NCBI GenBank assembly: GCA_001632435.1
Contig: KV423928.1
Coordinates: 285,090-328,780, forward strand
DNA: 43,691 bases
Origin: Calocera cornea HHB12733
Taxonomy: Eukaryota; Basidiomycota; Dacrymycetes; Dacrymycetales; Dacrymycetaceae
Direction: 5' to 3'
Shown here piece by piece: positions 22,733-33,104 of this stretch (positions are counted from its first letter, which is position 1; every line of letters begins with the position of its first letter). The position numbers were made by a program, and so were the translations under genes. Below the pieces are notes generated by a model that was not told the DNA's origin, ran no database searches, and saw only the letters and a program-made list of their open reading frames with translations.

Positions 22733-25700
22733 ATGCCCGACTTCGTCTACGCCCTCCACGACTTTATCGCCGAGCACGAGGACGAGATCCCCTTCCGCGC
22801 CGGCGAGCGCATCGAGGTCGTCGAGAAGGACGACGAGTTTGGCGATGGCTGGTGGCAGGTCAGTCCCGCCTCCCCTCTCTCCTCCTCCTCTGACCTCGTT
22901 GCGAGAGTGTGGGGGGCATGTACTGATGCTGATGGCGAACAGGGACGCAACCTCGCGGGAAAACAGGGCTTGTTTCCCCAGAACTACACCACCCCGCAGC
23001 CGCCTTACCCGTCCTCCGCGTCCAACCTCTCGCAGTACGGTGCCGGTGCCGGCTCGTCGATGGCCGCGACGCTCGGCGACGTGCAGAAAGCGCTTGACCA
23101 GCTAGGCGCGGGCACGCGGCTCACCTCGCAGGACACGGACCGGACGAGCATGAGCTTTGCGAGCGGGACGGACGACGAGAGCGAGAGTGAGGCTGCGCTG
23201 CCCGCTGAGGGCCAGACATGGGGGAACCGCCAGCTGCTCGCGGAGAAGGCGCGCCGGGAGCTGCAGGAGCGGCAGAGGCGCGAGCAGGAGGCGCAGGAGG
23301 CCGCCCCGCCGCTCCTGCAGATGTCGGACGAGAGCGAGAGCGAGGATGAACACGAGCATCCGCACGGGCATGCCGGGGGGCAGAACGGGTTCGCCAGCGC
23401 CAGCCAGAGGACAAGCGTCCAGCAGGCCGTTACCCCGACCCTTGCTGGGCTTGCGGCTGCTGCGGGCGTGGGCGGCAGCCTGGGAGGGAGTGGGAGGGAC
23501 ACCCGCCCGCTGGAGACGCACAGCCGACAGGGCTCCCTCGCGGGGAGCAAGGCCTCGCTTCCCATCCCGGTGCCTTCCGGCCTCCCCTCCCACCTAACCG
23601 TCACCAATCCGGACCTGGACTCGCAGGAACCGAGCCCCATCACCCCGCCCACAGCGAGCACCGTCGGTCCGAGCACGGGAGCGGACGAGCCGACCCCGAG
23701 GTTCGGCGGGTTCCTCACCCCGCGCATTGCAGGGACGGAAGTGCCCCTACCGAGTTCGCCCCCGCCCCAGCAGGAGCCAGCGACAAGCATCCTGTCCTCC
23801 ATCCCGCCCCCGCCGGGAAGCATCCTGTCCTCCCTGCCGCTCACGCCCGCTGCGGCCGAGCCGCTCCCCCAGGCGCCCACACCGCTCGCACCGCCCTTCG
23901 TCGAGACGCCCTCGGCGAGCAGCAGCTCCTACCCCATCGATACGATGTACGCTGCGCCGTCCCCTCCGCTGTCCCCTCCCGCCCCTGCTCCGACAGCAGC
24001 AGCGCCCGCTCCGAAACAAGCGCCGAACGACCGGCCGCTGGACCCCAATACATGGTCGACGACGGACGTGCTGTCCTGGCTCACCGCGCGTGGGTTCGAC
24101 AGTGCCGTGCTAGACAAGTTCGAGGAGCAGGACATCACGGGCGACGTCTTGCTCTCGCTGGACCTGGCCCTGCTCAAGGACGAGCTGGGGATCAGTGCGT
24201 TTGGCAAGCGGGTACGGCTGAACAACGCCATCGGCGAGCTGAGGCGGAGCGTGGGCGCCGCGGGCAGCCCGGGGCAGGGGCAGGACGTCTCCCTCGGGAG
24301 CGCGGGGAATGCAATCGCGGCTGGGGCGGGCCCGCACGGGCTCGTGCTCAGCCCCGAGAGCGCGCCGAGGACGAACGAGCTCAGCCCGGCCGAGTGGACG
24401 GCCGTGCCCGCTGCGCCTACCACTGTTACTCCCGCGCCGGGGCCGAAGGCGGAGGAGCTGGGCCCGCTTGTCGGGCTTGGGCTCGCGAGCTTCATCAGCC
24501 GGGTGCGTGTCTCTCTCTTTCGTGTGCTTGTGGGATGGGACTGACAGGCGGGCAGGGATCGGTGCCTTCTGCTGCTGGGTCGGACGGGACGGGCAGCATG
24601 CGCGGGAAGAGGTCTACCATGGGCAGTGCGGACCCGAATTTTATCCCTGAGGAGGACGAGAGTCGCGAGGAGTCGGGCACGCAGGAGGTGAGTGTTGTGC
24701 AGTGACGGTTGGGCGGCGGTGTTGACCAGCATAGACGGATAAGGGGTCGATGACGACCATGTCCAAGCCGGCTGCTACGCAGTCCGTCGGCTCGCGCTCC
24801 TCGCACGAGCCCGGCGCGACCGAGACGGAGCCCACGTCCGCCGCCGCGTCGCTCAAGCACTCCCAAGCGAAGGACACCCCGCCCTCGTCCATCCCGCCCA
24901 GCCCGAGCAAGCGCACGAGCGTCGAGAGCCCCACCTCTGCCACGGCCGTCAAGCGCTCCGGCAGCTCGAACGGGCTCAAGAGCAAGAAGGCGGCCGACAG
25001 CCAGAAGGACGGCCGGCTGAGCTTCTTTGGCGGGTCGCTCGGGAAGAACAGGAAGCCTCCGCCGAGGTACTCTTCGTGCGTTTTTTGTTCTGAGGGGGTA
25101 TGATGGGTATTGATTGACCCGTTTGGTGCAGCGAGGGCGCCCCGGAGACGTCGCCCACTGCTGCGACGCAGGCGGTGGCGGACAAGTCGGAGAAGCGCTC
25201 ATTGTCTAGGTACCTGGGCGGGTCGACGCACCGCAAGACCGCCTCGGGGCAGAGCAACATCCGCACGTCGACCGGCGCGGTAGGGGTCAACATCAGCTCG
25301 CCCGTGCAGCAGCCCGGCAGCCCACAGTCGCAGGACTCGCCCAACGTCCTGCGCAAGCGCCTGTCCTCCTCCCCCGGGCAGAACGAGATGCGCAACGGCG
25401 CCCTCGCCGCTGCCGCCGCCGCCAACGGGAACGGGAACGGGACGGAGCCGATCACGGAGAACACGGAGAATGCGCTCGAGAAGATCGGCAAGCCGGACCA
25501 TCAGGGATGGATGCGTAAGAAGGGCGAGCGGTACAGCTCGTGGAAGAACAGGTACTTTGTGCTCAAGGGCATGCATTTGTACTACTTGCGAAGCCAGACG
25601 GTACGCAGCGCATCTTTGATTCGGACTGGCTGCTTATCTGCATGCAGGAATCAAAGATCAAGGGGTACATCAACGTGTCCGGATACAAGGTCATCGCGGA

Positions 25701-26618
25701 CGAGAACACGAATGTGGGGAGATACGGATTCCGCATCGTCCATGATACCGAGAAGCCGCACTATTTCAGCTCCGACGAGCAGCTTGTCATCCGAGAGTGG
25801 ATGAAGGCGATCATGAAGGCTACCATTGGACGGGATTATTCGAGTGAGTAGCGCCACGTGAATGCGTGCCATAAGCTGACGCAGCCACAGAACCCGTCAT
25901 CTCGTCTTGCAATATACCAACGATACCACTGAATGTCGCGCAGGCGATGAGTCCAGCTCCTCGTCCGCCATCGCCCAGCCAGCGCGAGGCGACCCAGCGA
26001 GCCCTCCGCCCACCGAACCCCGACAAACTGACCGACAGGGACGCGGCGATCCTGATGCTTGGCGTCAAGGGAGGCGAGCGACCGGGAGACGACAAGATAC
26101 GCCAGCGCGTCGAGTCGGTGTTCACTGTTGCGAGCGCGGACAGCAACGAGTTCCGCGAGGCGCGTATTGCGGAGCCTGCGTCGCCACTGCCCCCGCGGCC
26201 GACGAGGGAGCAGAGGCAGCCGCGGCCGAAAGGAGTGAGCACATTCCCAGTGTCAAGATGCCCATCTAACCAGGCGCAGCTGAACCCGCATGACCAGCAA
26301 CTGCTAGACTGGGTGAACGCCAATCTCCCCAAGTCCACACCGCAAGCGACAGACGTGTCGCAGTCCTTCGCCTCGGGCCTGGTGCTCTTCCGGCTCGTCG
26401 AGAAGATCAGCGGCAAGGTGCAGGGGGTGCCGGACGCGCTGTTCATGGCGTCCCTCGACTCGGAGGACAGCTTCGAGGGCCTGTTCCAGCTGTTCGACAT
26501 CATGGTCGAGAACGGCATCTCCACCGCGGACGTGAGCATGACCGACATCCACACGGGCAACGCCAAGAGCATCACCCAGCTCGTCGAGGCCATCAAGCTG
26601 TGGAGCGAGACGCGTTGA
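22733..26618 (+). CDS. Boi1/Boi2/Pob1-type scaffold, SH3-SAM-PH plus CH domain
   Basis: Eight exons (22733-22858, 22943-24502, 24556-24687, 24735-25066, 25132-25600, 25648-25843, 25891-26234, 26274-26618) encode 1167 aa. Domains in order are SH3 (about 4-58: YALHDF, DGWWQ, LFPQNY), SAM (about 410-475: WLTARGFDSAVLDKFEEQDI), PH (about 835-937: GWMRKKGERYSSWKNRYFVL) and calponin homology (about 1057-1165: LLDWVNANL, SFASGLVLFRLVEKISG, DIHTGNAKSITQLVEAI). SH3-SAM-PH is the layout of yeast Boi1/Boi2 and fission yeast Pob1, which link Cdc42, formin and exocyst at growing tips. The known yeast proteins end after PH, so the CH domain is an addition. Long Pro/Ser-rich linkers separate the domains. 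It converges with the gene at 26792. Confidence 0.9.
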
Positions 26619-26791
26619 GCGGGAGCGACAGTGGCCTGCCGCCGCTGGACCCGCGTTGGAGACGGGATCGAGTTTTCTTGTTGCTTTCACGAATGTGCTT
26701 ATGACGAAACCAAACTAGTACATAGTACCTTTCCCTCTCTCGTTACCTGTGTGGATAGTACACTCGTTATTCCTTAGTGTCGTATGGACCT

Positions 26792-27842
26792 TCATGAGCC
26801 CTTCAGCGTCATCTCGTGCCTGATGTGCTCTTGCAGGAGGATCCCTAGCAGGCTGCGTCAGTCTCACACCCCGCAGTGAGTGAGTGACAGGCTCACCGAG
26901 CATTGTCAAAGCACTCCCGTCCAGAGACCGGTACATGTCCTTGACCTTCTCGGACTGTGCGTACTTCCTGTGTTTCGGCTCCTCCTCCTCTCCCTCCCCA
27001 CTCTCAGCCCCAGCCCCCTTCTCCCCCGCATCCCACTTCCCCCTGCGCTGCCGCCTCGCGATCCGGGGCGCGTTGACCATGAGCCCTTGGGCGGTGTACT
27101 GCTGCGCGGCGAGGTGGTGGATGGTGCGGAGGAGGTGCTGCGCGCGGGGGGGATGGTTAGTGTGAGTGAGAGTGGGAGAGCGCGGCGGGGAGGGCAGGGG
27201 AGGGGAAGAAGGCGTACGGAAGATGGCTGTGGCAAGTCCAAGTCCAAGTCTGCAGAGAGCGTCAGTGCTCGGTCGGGCGGGACGGAGGGGCACACAGATA
27301 GAGAGAGAGGGGACGCACACACCTCCGGCAGACGACCCAGCGGGCTCGCGCCCATCCTGCCCCTGCCCCGGTCTAGCGAGCGGCCTCGCGCTCCGGGGCG
27401 TGCTTGGGCCGGCCTGCTGGGAAACCTTGCGTCGCTTGCGCGGTGGGGCGTCGTGGTCGTGGTCGTGGCCGTGGTCGTCGTCCTCCTCCCCCTGCTCTTC
27501 CTCCTCCTGCAGCACCTCCACCCCGCCAAGCTCGCGCCCCCGACCGTGCTCGTGCTCGCGCGACGAGCGGCCTGTCCCCGTACCAAGTGGGAGGTGTCGG
27601 ATTATCCCCCCCTCGGGCTCCGGCTCTTCTGCCTCTGCCCCTTCTTCTTCCTCTTCCTCTTCTTCCTGCTGCTGCTGCTGCTGCTGCTCTTCCCGGCTCC
27701 TCGCCCCTCCCTCCAGCGCGCTGCCTTGAGCGTCTGCAGAGCCCTCAGCAGCCCCTCCCCTCCCCGCAAGCCGCCCGCTCCTCAGCACCCGTGGGTGCCT
27801 AACGCCAGCAGGGGCAGAAGCGGGCTTGGGCTTGGGCGGCAT
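26792..27842 (-). CDS. PolyQ/polyE-containing protein of unknown function
   Basis: Four exons (27842-27323, 27249-27218, 27137-26897, 26844-26792) encode 281 aa in phase. The first half is disordered, with a Gln run followed by a Glu run (encoded near 27650-27690), a His-Asp repeat (DHGHDHDHD) and a nuclear-localisation-like PPRKRRKV. A 32-nt exon supplies a DLDLDL repeat. The C-terminal 100 residues look folded and conserved: LLRTIHHLAAQQYTAQGLMV, later VKDMYRSLDGSALTMLGI and LLQEHIRHEM at the end. I do not recognise the family; a nuclear role is inferred from the basic motif and acidic runs. The opposite strand has a long open frame that I regard as a shadow. Confidence 0.7.
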
Positions 27843-28084
27843 CTCCCGGGTGGTGGGTGGGGGGTGGGGGATGGGGGATGGTGGTCGTTCGTGTGAGAGG
27901 AGTGGGGCACGGCGCACGGCGCACGGGCGGCGACCGACAGCGCCGATGACGAGCGCGTCCGCGCCGCTCGGTTGCGAGCCGAGCCCGTGCAGTCGTGCAG
28001 TACAGTACAGTCTAGTGGGACGTGGAGGGGGTTGATAATCATACATTGGCTACAGTATCCCGCTGCCCGATCACCACATGCCCG

Positions 28085-28883
28085 CTATACCGCCGGGGCA
28101 GCCTCCGCGCCCACGGCCTCTCCGACGGGCAGCGCCGGGGCCGGGCCGCCCTTCCGCTTGCTCGCCCAATGGCTCAGATCGTGCCCCGGCGCCTGGCCGT
28201 CCTCCCAGCGCCGGGTCAGGTTGCGCAGGGAGGGGTTGCGCTCGCCGGGGTAGACAATGAGCCGGCGCAGCCGGCGGTCGCGCAGCTTGTTCTTGGGAAG
28301 CATGCCTGCTACGGCGAGCTTTATGATCTGGGAGGGGGAGGGGGTTAGCGCTGGGGACTGGGAGGGGAGCGGGCGGTGGGGAGGGGCGTCCTGGAGCAGC
28401 CGGAGCAGCAGGAGGAGGAACAGAGCGAAGAGACGAGACCAGACGAGACCAGACAGTGCGGGACGCACCTTATCCGGGCGTTTCTGCTGCATGATCTTGT
28501 ATGGGATCTCCTTGAGGCCGCCGGGGAAGCCGGAGTGGTGGCGGTAGAGGATGTGGTCTGCCTTGTTGCCGGTGACGCGGACGTGGCGGGCGTTGGTGAC
28601 GACGACCTTGTCGCCTACGTCGGCTGTGTGGGGGTGGGGGGTCAGTGGGTGGGAGGAGGGGGAAGGGGGCAAGGCGCACCACCGCGGTCATATATGGGCT
28701 TGTGTTTGCCCATGAGCACCTTTGCGATGTTGGCTGCGAGCGGGCCGAGGACGCGGCCGTGTGCGTCGACGTGGTGCCAGAGCCGGGCGGTGGCGAGGGC
28801 GGTCTACACAAACGCCACCGTCATGAGCACCGTCCGGGTCGCTCTCTGTGGGCGTTGCGCACCTTTCCGAGGATGTGGGACAT
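28085..28883 (-). CDS. Mitochondrial ribosomal protein uL13m
   Basis: Four exons (28883-28863, 28803-28680, 28623-28469, 28327-28085) encode 180 aa. The first exon holds only seven codons (MSHILGK). The protein matches the L13 family: [18 protein letters not shown], then [49 protein letters not shown] and [18 protein letters not shown]. It belongs to the large subunit of the mitochondrial ribosome (yeast Mrpl23). Two donors three bases apart are possible at the end of exon 2; I used the gtgcgc site because it gives YDRGAD, closer to the family. The start is head to head with the ubiquitin hydrolase. Confidence 0.93.
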
Positions 28884-29106
28884 GGGCCGCGGTCGGGGAG
28901 GAGGAGAGCGCTTGCCCACTTGCACTTGCACTCCCACTCGCCCTCCTGGAAATTCTGCTCCCGCCTCACTGAGGGTCGTGCGTCAGCGTCAGTGTCAGCG
29001 TCAGCGCCCGCTGCTCGCCCACCCACCCCTCGTCACCACAGACCGGCACTTGCAGTTGCAGTTGCACTTGCCACTGGGTGACGAGCACTCCCCGGCTGAG
29101 GAACAC
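28884..29106. promoter_or_regulatory. Bidirectional promoter uL13m / ubiquitin hydrolase
   Basis: The 223 bases between two divergent starts contain short direct repeats: GTCAGC/GTCAGT units near 28982-29007 and ACTTGC/AGTTGC units near 29046-29072. No TATA box is clear. Both promoters must lie here. Confidence 0.5.
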
Positions 29107-30403
29107 ATGACCCAACCCTCCGCACTCGACCCCGACACACAGCACTCCCTCACACAGCTCATCCTCCTCCTCCTCATCGCACTCGTACCCCACTTCCTCA
29201 CAACCACCAACATCCCCTGGCATTGGCTCACGAAGCGCTGGCAACGGCCCATGCTCGCTGCACTAGGGTGGCGGGCGAGCCCCCCTGTGCAGCTGGAGCT
29301 GGAGCTGCAGGGGGAAGAGAACCGGAACGGGGCCGGCAAGGCGGAAGGGGAGGGCAAGGGCAAAGTAGTCAGGACGCGGGCGGAGCAGCTCCGCCGGCTG
29401 TCGATCGCCCACGACACACGTACGTCCCCCTCTCTATCCCCGGGCCCGGGCTCGAGCACGCCCGGACTGACGGGTCGACCCAGCGGCACCGCCGGCGCAG
29501 GCGCAGGCGCACCTCGCCTACCCCGGGCTGGTGAACATCTCGGGCACATACTGCTTCCTCAATGCTGTCCTCCAGGTGAGCCCCTGCCCCACCTCCAGAG
29601 TCCCGTGAGCTCATAAGCAACTAGGCGCTCGCAAGCTCCGTGTACCTCCTGCCGGCGCTCGACAAGCTCCAGGCGCGCGCAGAGCGGCTGGACGTGCCGA
29701 CGCCCGTGACGGACGCGCTGCTCGAGATCTTGCAGAGTGCGCCTCCCCCCCTCCTTCCCCCCCCTCTCCGCGGCAGCTAACCCTCCCCCGCATTCAGCCC
29801 TCAACACGCCCACCCCGCGGTACAAAGCGCACCGCCCGCTCAGCATCATCTCCGCCCTCGCCTCCTCCTCGCGGGAGAACCACAACACCCTCTTCCTCTC
29901 GCGCGAGCACCAGGACGCCCAGGAGCTCTTCCAGCTCCTGTCCGCCGCGCTCGGCGCCGAGACGAGGGCCGTGGACGCGGAGGGGAGGAAGGACCCGGGG
30001 TTGGGCGCCCTCGCCCAGCCGTCTCCTACCACTCCCACATCCACGTCCACTTCCGCTGCAGCGCAGGGGCCGCGCGCGCCGCAAGCGCCAGGGCCGGGCG
30101 AAGGGGACCGAGACGGCCCCGGCACGCTCTGCACGCCGTTCGAGGGCCTCTCGGCCAACCGGCGCACCTGCTCCGACTGCGGCTACACCGAAGCGGTCCT
30201 CCACTTCCCCTTCGACAACATCACGCTCGCGCTGCCGCCCGCGCCCGCGCCGTCCTGCGCGCTCGAGGAGTGCCTGCTGGACTACACCCGCGTAGAGCGG
30301 CTCGAGGACTGCGTGTGCCGCAAGTGCTCCATGCTCGCTACCCTCCGCAAGCTCGGCGCGGACACGGACCGCCTCGCCCCTTCTGCCGCGGAGGGGAGCG
30401 CCT

Positions 30404-30447
<44 letters not shown>

Positions 30448-31637
30448 AAGAAGAAGCGCGGGAGGGAGGCGAAGCGGCTTGAGGCCCGGGTGCGGGAGGC
30501 GGTGCGCGACGGCCGGCTGGAGGAGGACATCCGCGGGCTCAAGCTCGAGCGGGTCTATTCGACCGAGGCCAGCAAGCAGACGATGATCGCGAGGGTGCGT
30601 CCTCCCCCGGGCCCTCACTCCCTCATGCTGGGCTCACGCTGATCGGGTGCTGGTGCTGGTTCTGGTCGCTGCAGCCCCCGCCGATCCTCGTCCTCCACGT
30701 GAACAGATCGACATACTACGGCGCCGGGTACGCGGGGCGCAACCCCTGCCGGGTCTACTTCCCCGAGCTGCTCGACCTGACGGACTTCACCACGGGCGGC
30801 GAGCTCAACCTCCGCCCGCGCACCTCCCTCTCCGCCCCCTCCTCCCTGCACGCCCTCGCGGCCGCGGCCGCCAACGCGCGCGCGAGCACGAGCGTGCTGT
30901 ACCGCCTGCAGTCGGTCATCTGCCACTACGGCACGCACTCGTACGGCCACTACGTCGCCTTCCGCCGCAAGCCGCTGCCCCCCTCGGCCGGCTCGAAGCG
31001 GTACGCGGCCCCGAGGCTGCAGTGCCCGCTGGACTGCGCGTGCGAGGACTGCCGTGTCTTCGGCCCGGTGCGGGATGCGCACACGCCGGCGGTGGGCGCC
31101 TACGCTGGATGGCTCAGGACGAGCGACGACGCCGTGGAGGAGGTCGGGCTCGCCCAGGTCCTCAGGGAGACCGCGGGGACCGTCCTGCTGTTTTATGAGC
31201 GCGTTGTGGGGCTGCGGGAGGCGGAGGCGGCACCACCATCAACAGCAGCAGCAGAAGGGGAGCCGGAGCAGGATGGGAAGGCAGGGGCTGGGGGAGGCGC
31301 CGACAGGAGTGGCAAGGGTGGGCCAGGGCTGGAGGGGAGGCTTAAGGGCAGGATCCTGCGGAGTGTGCAGATCCCCCACGGCCGCCTCGCCAATGGGCAC
31401 GGGCACGGGGACGTGTCCAAGCGCCAGAGCCACGCCCCGCCGCAACCGGCGGGGAGCGAGGAGCGTATGGACGTCGACTGCGCGCGCCGGCGGAGCGGGA
31501 GCGTCACGCCCCAGTCGGACGAGGGGGCGGAGCTGGAGCAGGAGCAGGGGTCGGGGTCGGGGTCGGAGTCGGCGGAGGACGCGCTGTCGGAGGACTCTGC
31601 GCTCACTGCGGTTGACGCCTTTGGGGAAGGGGGTTGA
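29107..31637 (+). CDS. Membrane-anchored ubiquitin-specific protease (C19 family)
   Basis: Five exons (29107-29419, 29484-29575, 29625-29736, 29798-30594, 30675-31637) encode 758 aa. The enzyme cleaves ubiquitin from proteins. A hydrophobic segment at about residues 14-31 (LTQLILLLLIALVPHFL) would anchor it in a membrane, as in yeast Ubp1 and animal USP30. The Cys box is GLVNISGTYCFLNAVLQ, with nucleophile Cys128. The His box is SYGHYVAFRR, with His530. The zinc-ribbon CxxC pairs are TCSDCG and CVCRKC. A (CAGAGC)7 repeat encodes alternating Gln-Ser between the domains. The C-terminal 100 residues are low complexity. The common Cys box is GNTC, so SGTYC is one residue longer. Confidence 0.93.
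30406..30447 (+). repeat. In-frame hexamer repeat (CAGAGC)7
   Basis: Seven perfect six-base units lie inside exon 4 of the ubiquitin protease and encode alternating Gln and Ser. The unit length keeps the frame, so copy-number change would only alter linker length. Confidence 0.85.
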
Positions 31638-32139
31638 GCTGCTCCGATCTTGGACACACACACCGTTCGGCCGTGTCCCTTCTCATCGCTTCATCCCTCG
31701 TGTCGCGTTTCTCGTCTCGCGTTTCCTAATCGGTCGTCATCTTGCCTACATGCCCCCCCCGCGCGGGCCCGGGCCGGAGCACGGAGCACGGATCATCCGC
31801 GGTGCATCGTTTACGCTTGCCGTACGAAGGTGCCGGGACCTCACGCATGTACTTTTAATCACGATGCATTCCATACCCCTACCCTACCCTACCCTGAGCC
31901 TCGTGCATCCATCAGCCATCAGCCATCAGCCATCAGGGCTCGTACAACACTCGTGAGACCCGTGTGCGTGTACAATATGCGATGCGAAAACTTGAGCAGA
32001 ACTAATAGTCCCTAGTCCTGCTCGCAGAGGGTTGTACGGCGCGATTAGAAGCAGGGATAGTCAGGAATGAAAGTGCGATCGCGCCAGAGTGCAAAGTGGG
32101 GAAAGGGGGAGTGGGAAGTGGGAAGTGGGAAGGCGGGCG
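31638..32139. other. Tail-to-tail intergenic region with short repeats
   Basis: The 502 bases between two converging stops have no gene. They include (ACCCT)3 at 31881-31895 and three ATCAGCC units plus a partial one at 31911-31936. These are simple repeats; the first is telomere-like only by chance. The 3' ends of both transcripts should lie here. Confidence 0.55.
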
Positions 32140-32649
32140 CTAGAGCTCGTATATCCTCTCGACCGTGCGGTAGTTGCGTGGCGTCTGCGGCACGGTGTAG
32201 TACGTCTTGCGGACGATTTTGCGCACGTAGGGTACCCTGCGCCGGGTCGGGAGGGGTTAGCGTCGCCCGCTTGGCGGTGTTTGGGAGTATTGGGGAGAGG
32301 ACGCAAACGCACCAGGTCCGGTACACCTCGCCGCGGTCTAACTGCACTTGCACAATCTGCCTGCCCTGCAGCTCGATGAGCTATCGGGCGATGAGACGCT
32401 GGGAGGGGGAGGGGAGAACGCACGTATTGGTCCTGGAAGGTGTCGATCACCAGCCCCTCGCGGTCGTCTGCGATACCCGGCCTGTTCACGCTGACGATGT
32501 CGCCCGGCTGTTGTCCGGCTCAGTGTACGGTGTGAGTTTGGGTGCGGAAAAGGACGGCGTACGATGAATTCGTCGGTTAAGGAGGAGATGGCGAGTGCGA
32601 AGGGGAAGAAGGCGAGGAGGGCGACGTAGAGGAGCGTAAAGACCTTCAT
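32140..32649 (-). CDS. Small secreted protein, possible SH3/KOW-like barrel
   Basis: Four exons (32649-32563, 32507-32424, 32380-32313, 32236-32140) encode 111 aa. The first 20 residues are a good signal peptide, MKVFTLLYVALLAFFPFALA, with cleavage likely after the final Ala. The mature part has no cysteine. It begins with ISSLTDEFI and then QPGDIVSVNRPGIADDREG, followed by IDTFQDQYLIELQGRQIVQV and a basic tail rich in Tyr, Arg and Val. The glycine-rich turn and alternating hydrophobics resemble a small beta-barrel of SH3 or KOW type, but this is an impression only. The third donor must be the gt at 32312 to keep the tail in frame. I do not recognise the family; an extracellular or ER-lumen role is inferred. 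Confidence 0.7.
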
Positions 32650-33104
32650 GATTTGCGGTGAAGTGTTGTTTTTACAGTGCGATGCAATGCAAAGGGAGAT
32701 GAGACGAGGCGGGCGAGAGGCAAGGGAAAAAGCCAGCAAGACGGGCGGGCGAAAGCAGCGGAGGGTGTCTTATATGCGTGCAGGAAGGCCAGGGTGAGGG
32801 TGCCTCATTCCGGACACGCCGTGACCCCTTCGAGAACCCGAGACACGAGGCCAACACGCGCCGGTTGCACGGCGAATGCCAGGCCCGCCTCTGGACGAGT
32901 CGCAGCGCCGCGCATCGTTCCTGCCTGTTCGCTACCTTTGTGCAAGGGGACTGCCTGCCCGCTTTTAGCGTCCTCCGCTTCCCCTCATGGCCAGCAGCAA
33001 GCAGGCACATGTTGTGCTGTCATGCAGCCTCCGCGAGGGACTAATTAGGGCTATACGTGGGACACCGGAGATACATAGAGATATGGCAATAAATGCGGGT
33101 AGCG
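32650..33104. promoter_or_regulatory. Promoter region of the small secreted protein gene
   Basis: No gene is visible in these 455 bases. On the minus strand a TATA-like CATATAAG occurs at about 32769-32776, some 120 bases before the ATG at 32649. The right end should hold the 3' end of the DUF1992 gene. Confidence 0.45.

Noticed and set aside
23005..23880. A 291-codon minus-strand frame
   Set aside because: It is antisense to the long linker exon of the Boi-like gene, with Ser/Cys-rich random-looking sequence.
26880..27896. A 338-codon plus-strand frame rich in Leu, Ser and Val
   Set aside because: It is antisense to the polyQ/polyE gene. The Leu-rich part is just the complement of the Gln/Glu codons, and the minus-strand model has four exons in phase.
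31881..31895. Telomere-like ACCCT repeat
   Set aside because: Only three pentamer units in a tail-to-tail spacer; it lacks the TTAGGG/CCCTAA unit.
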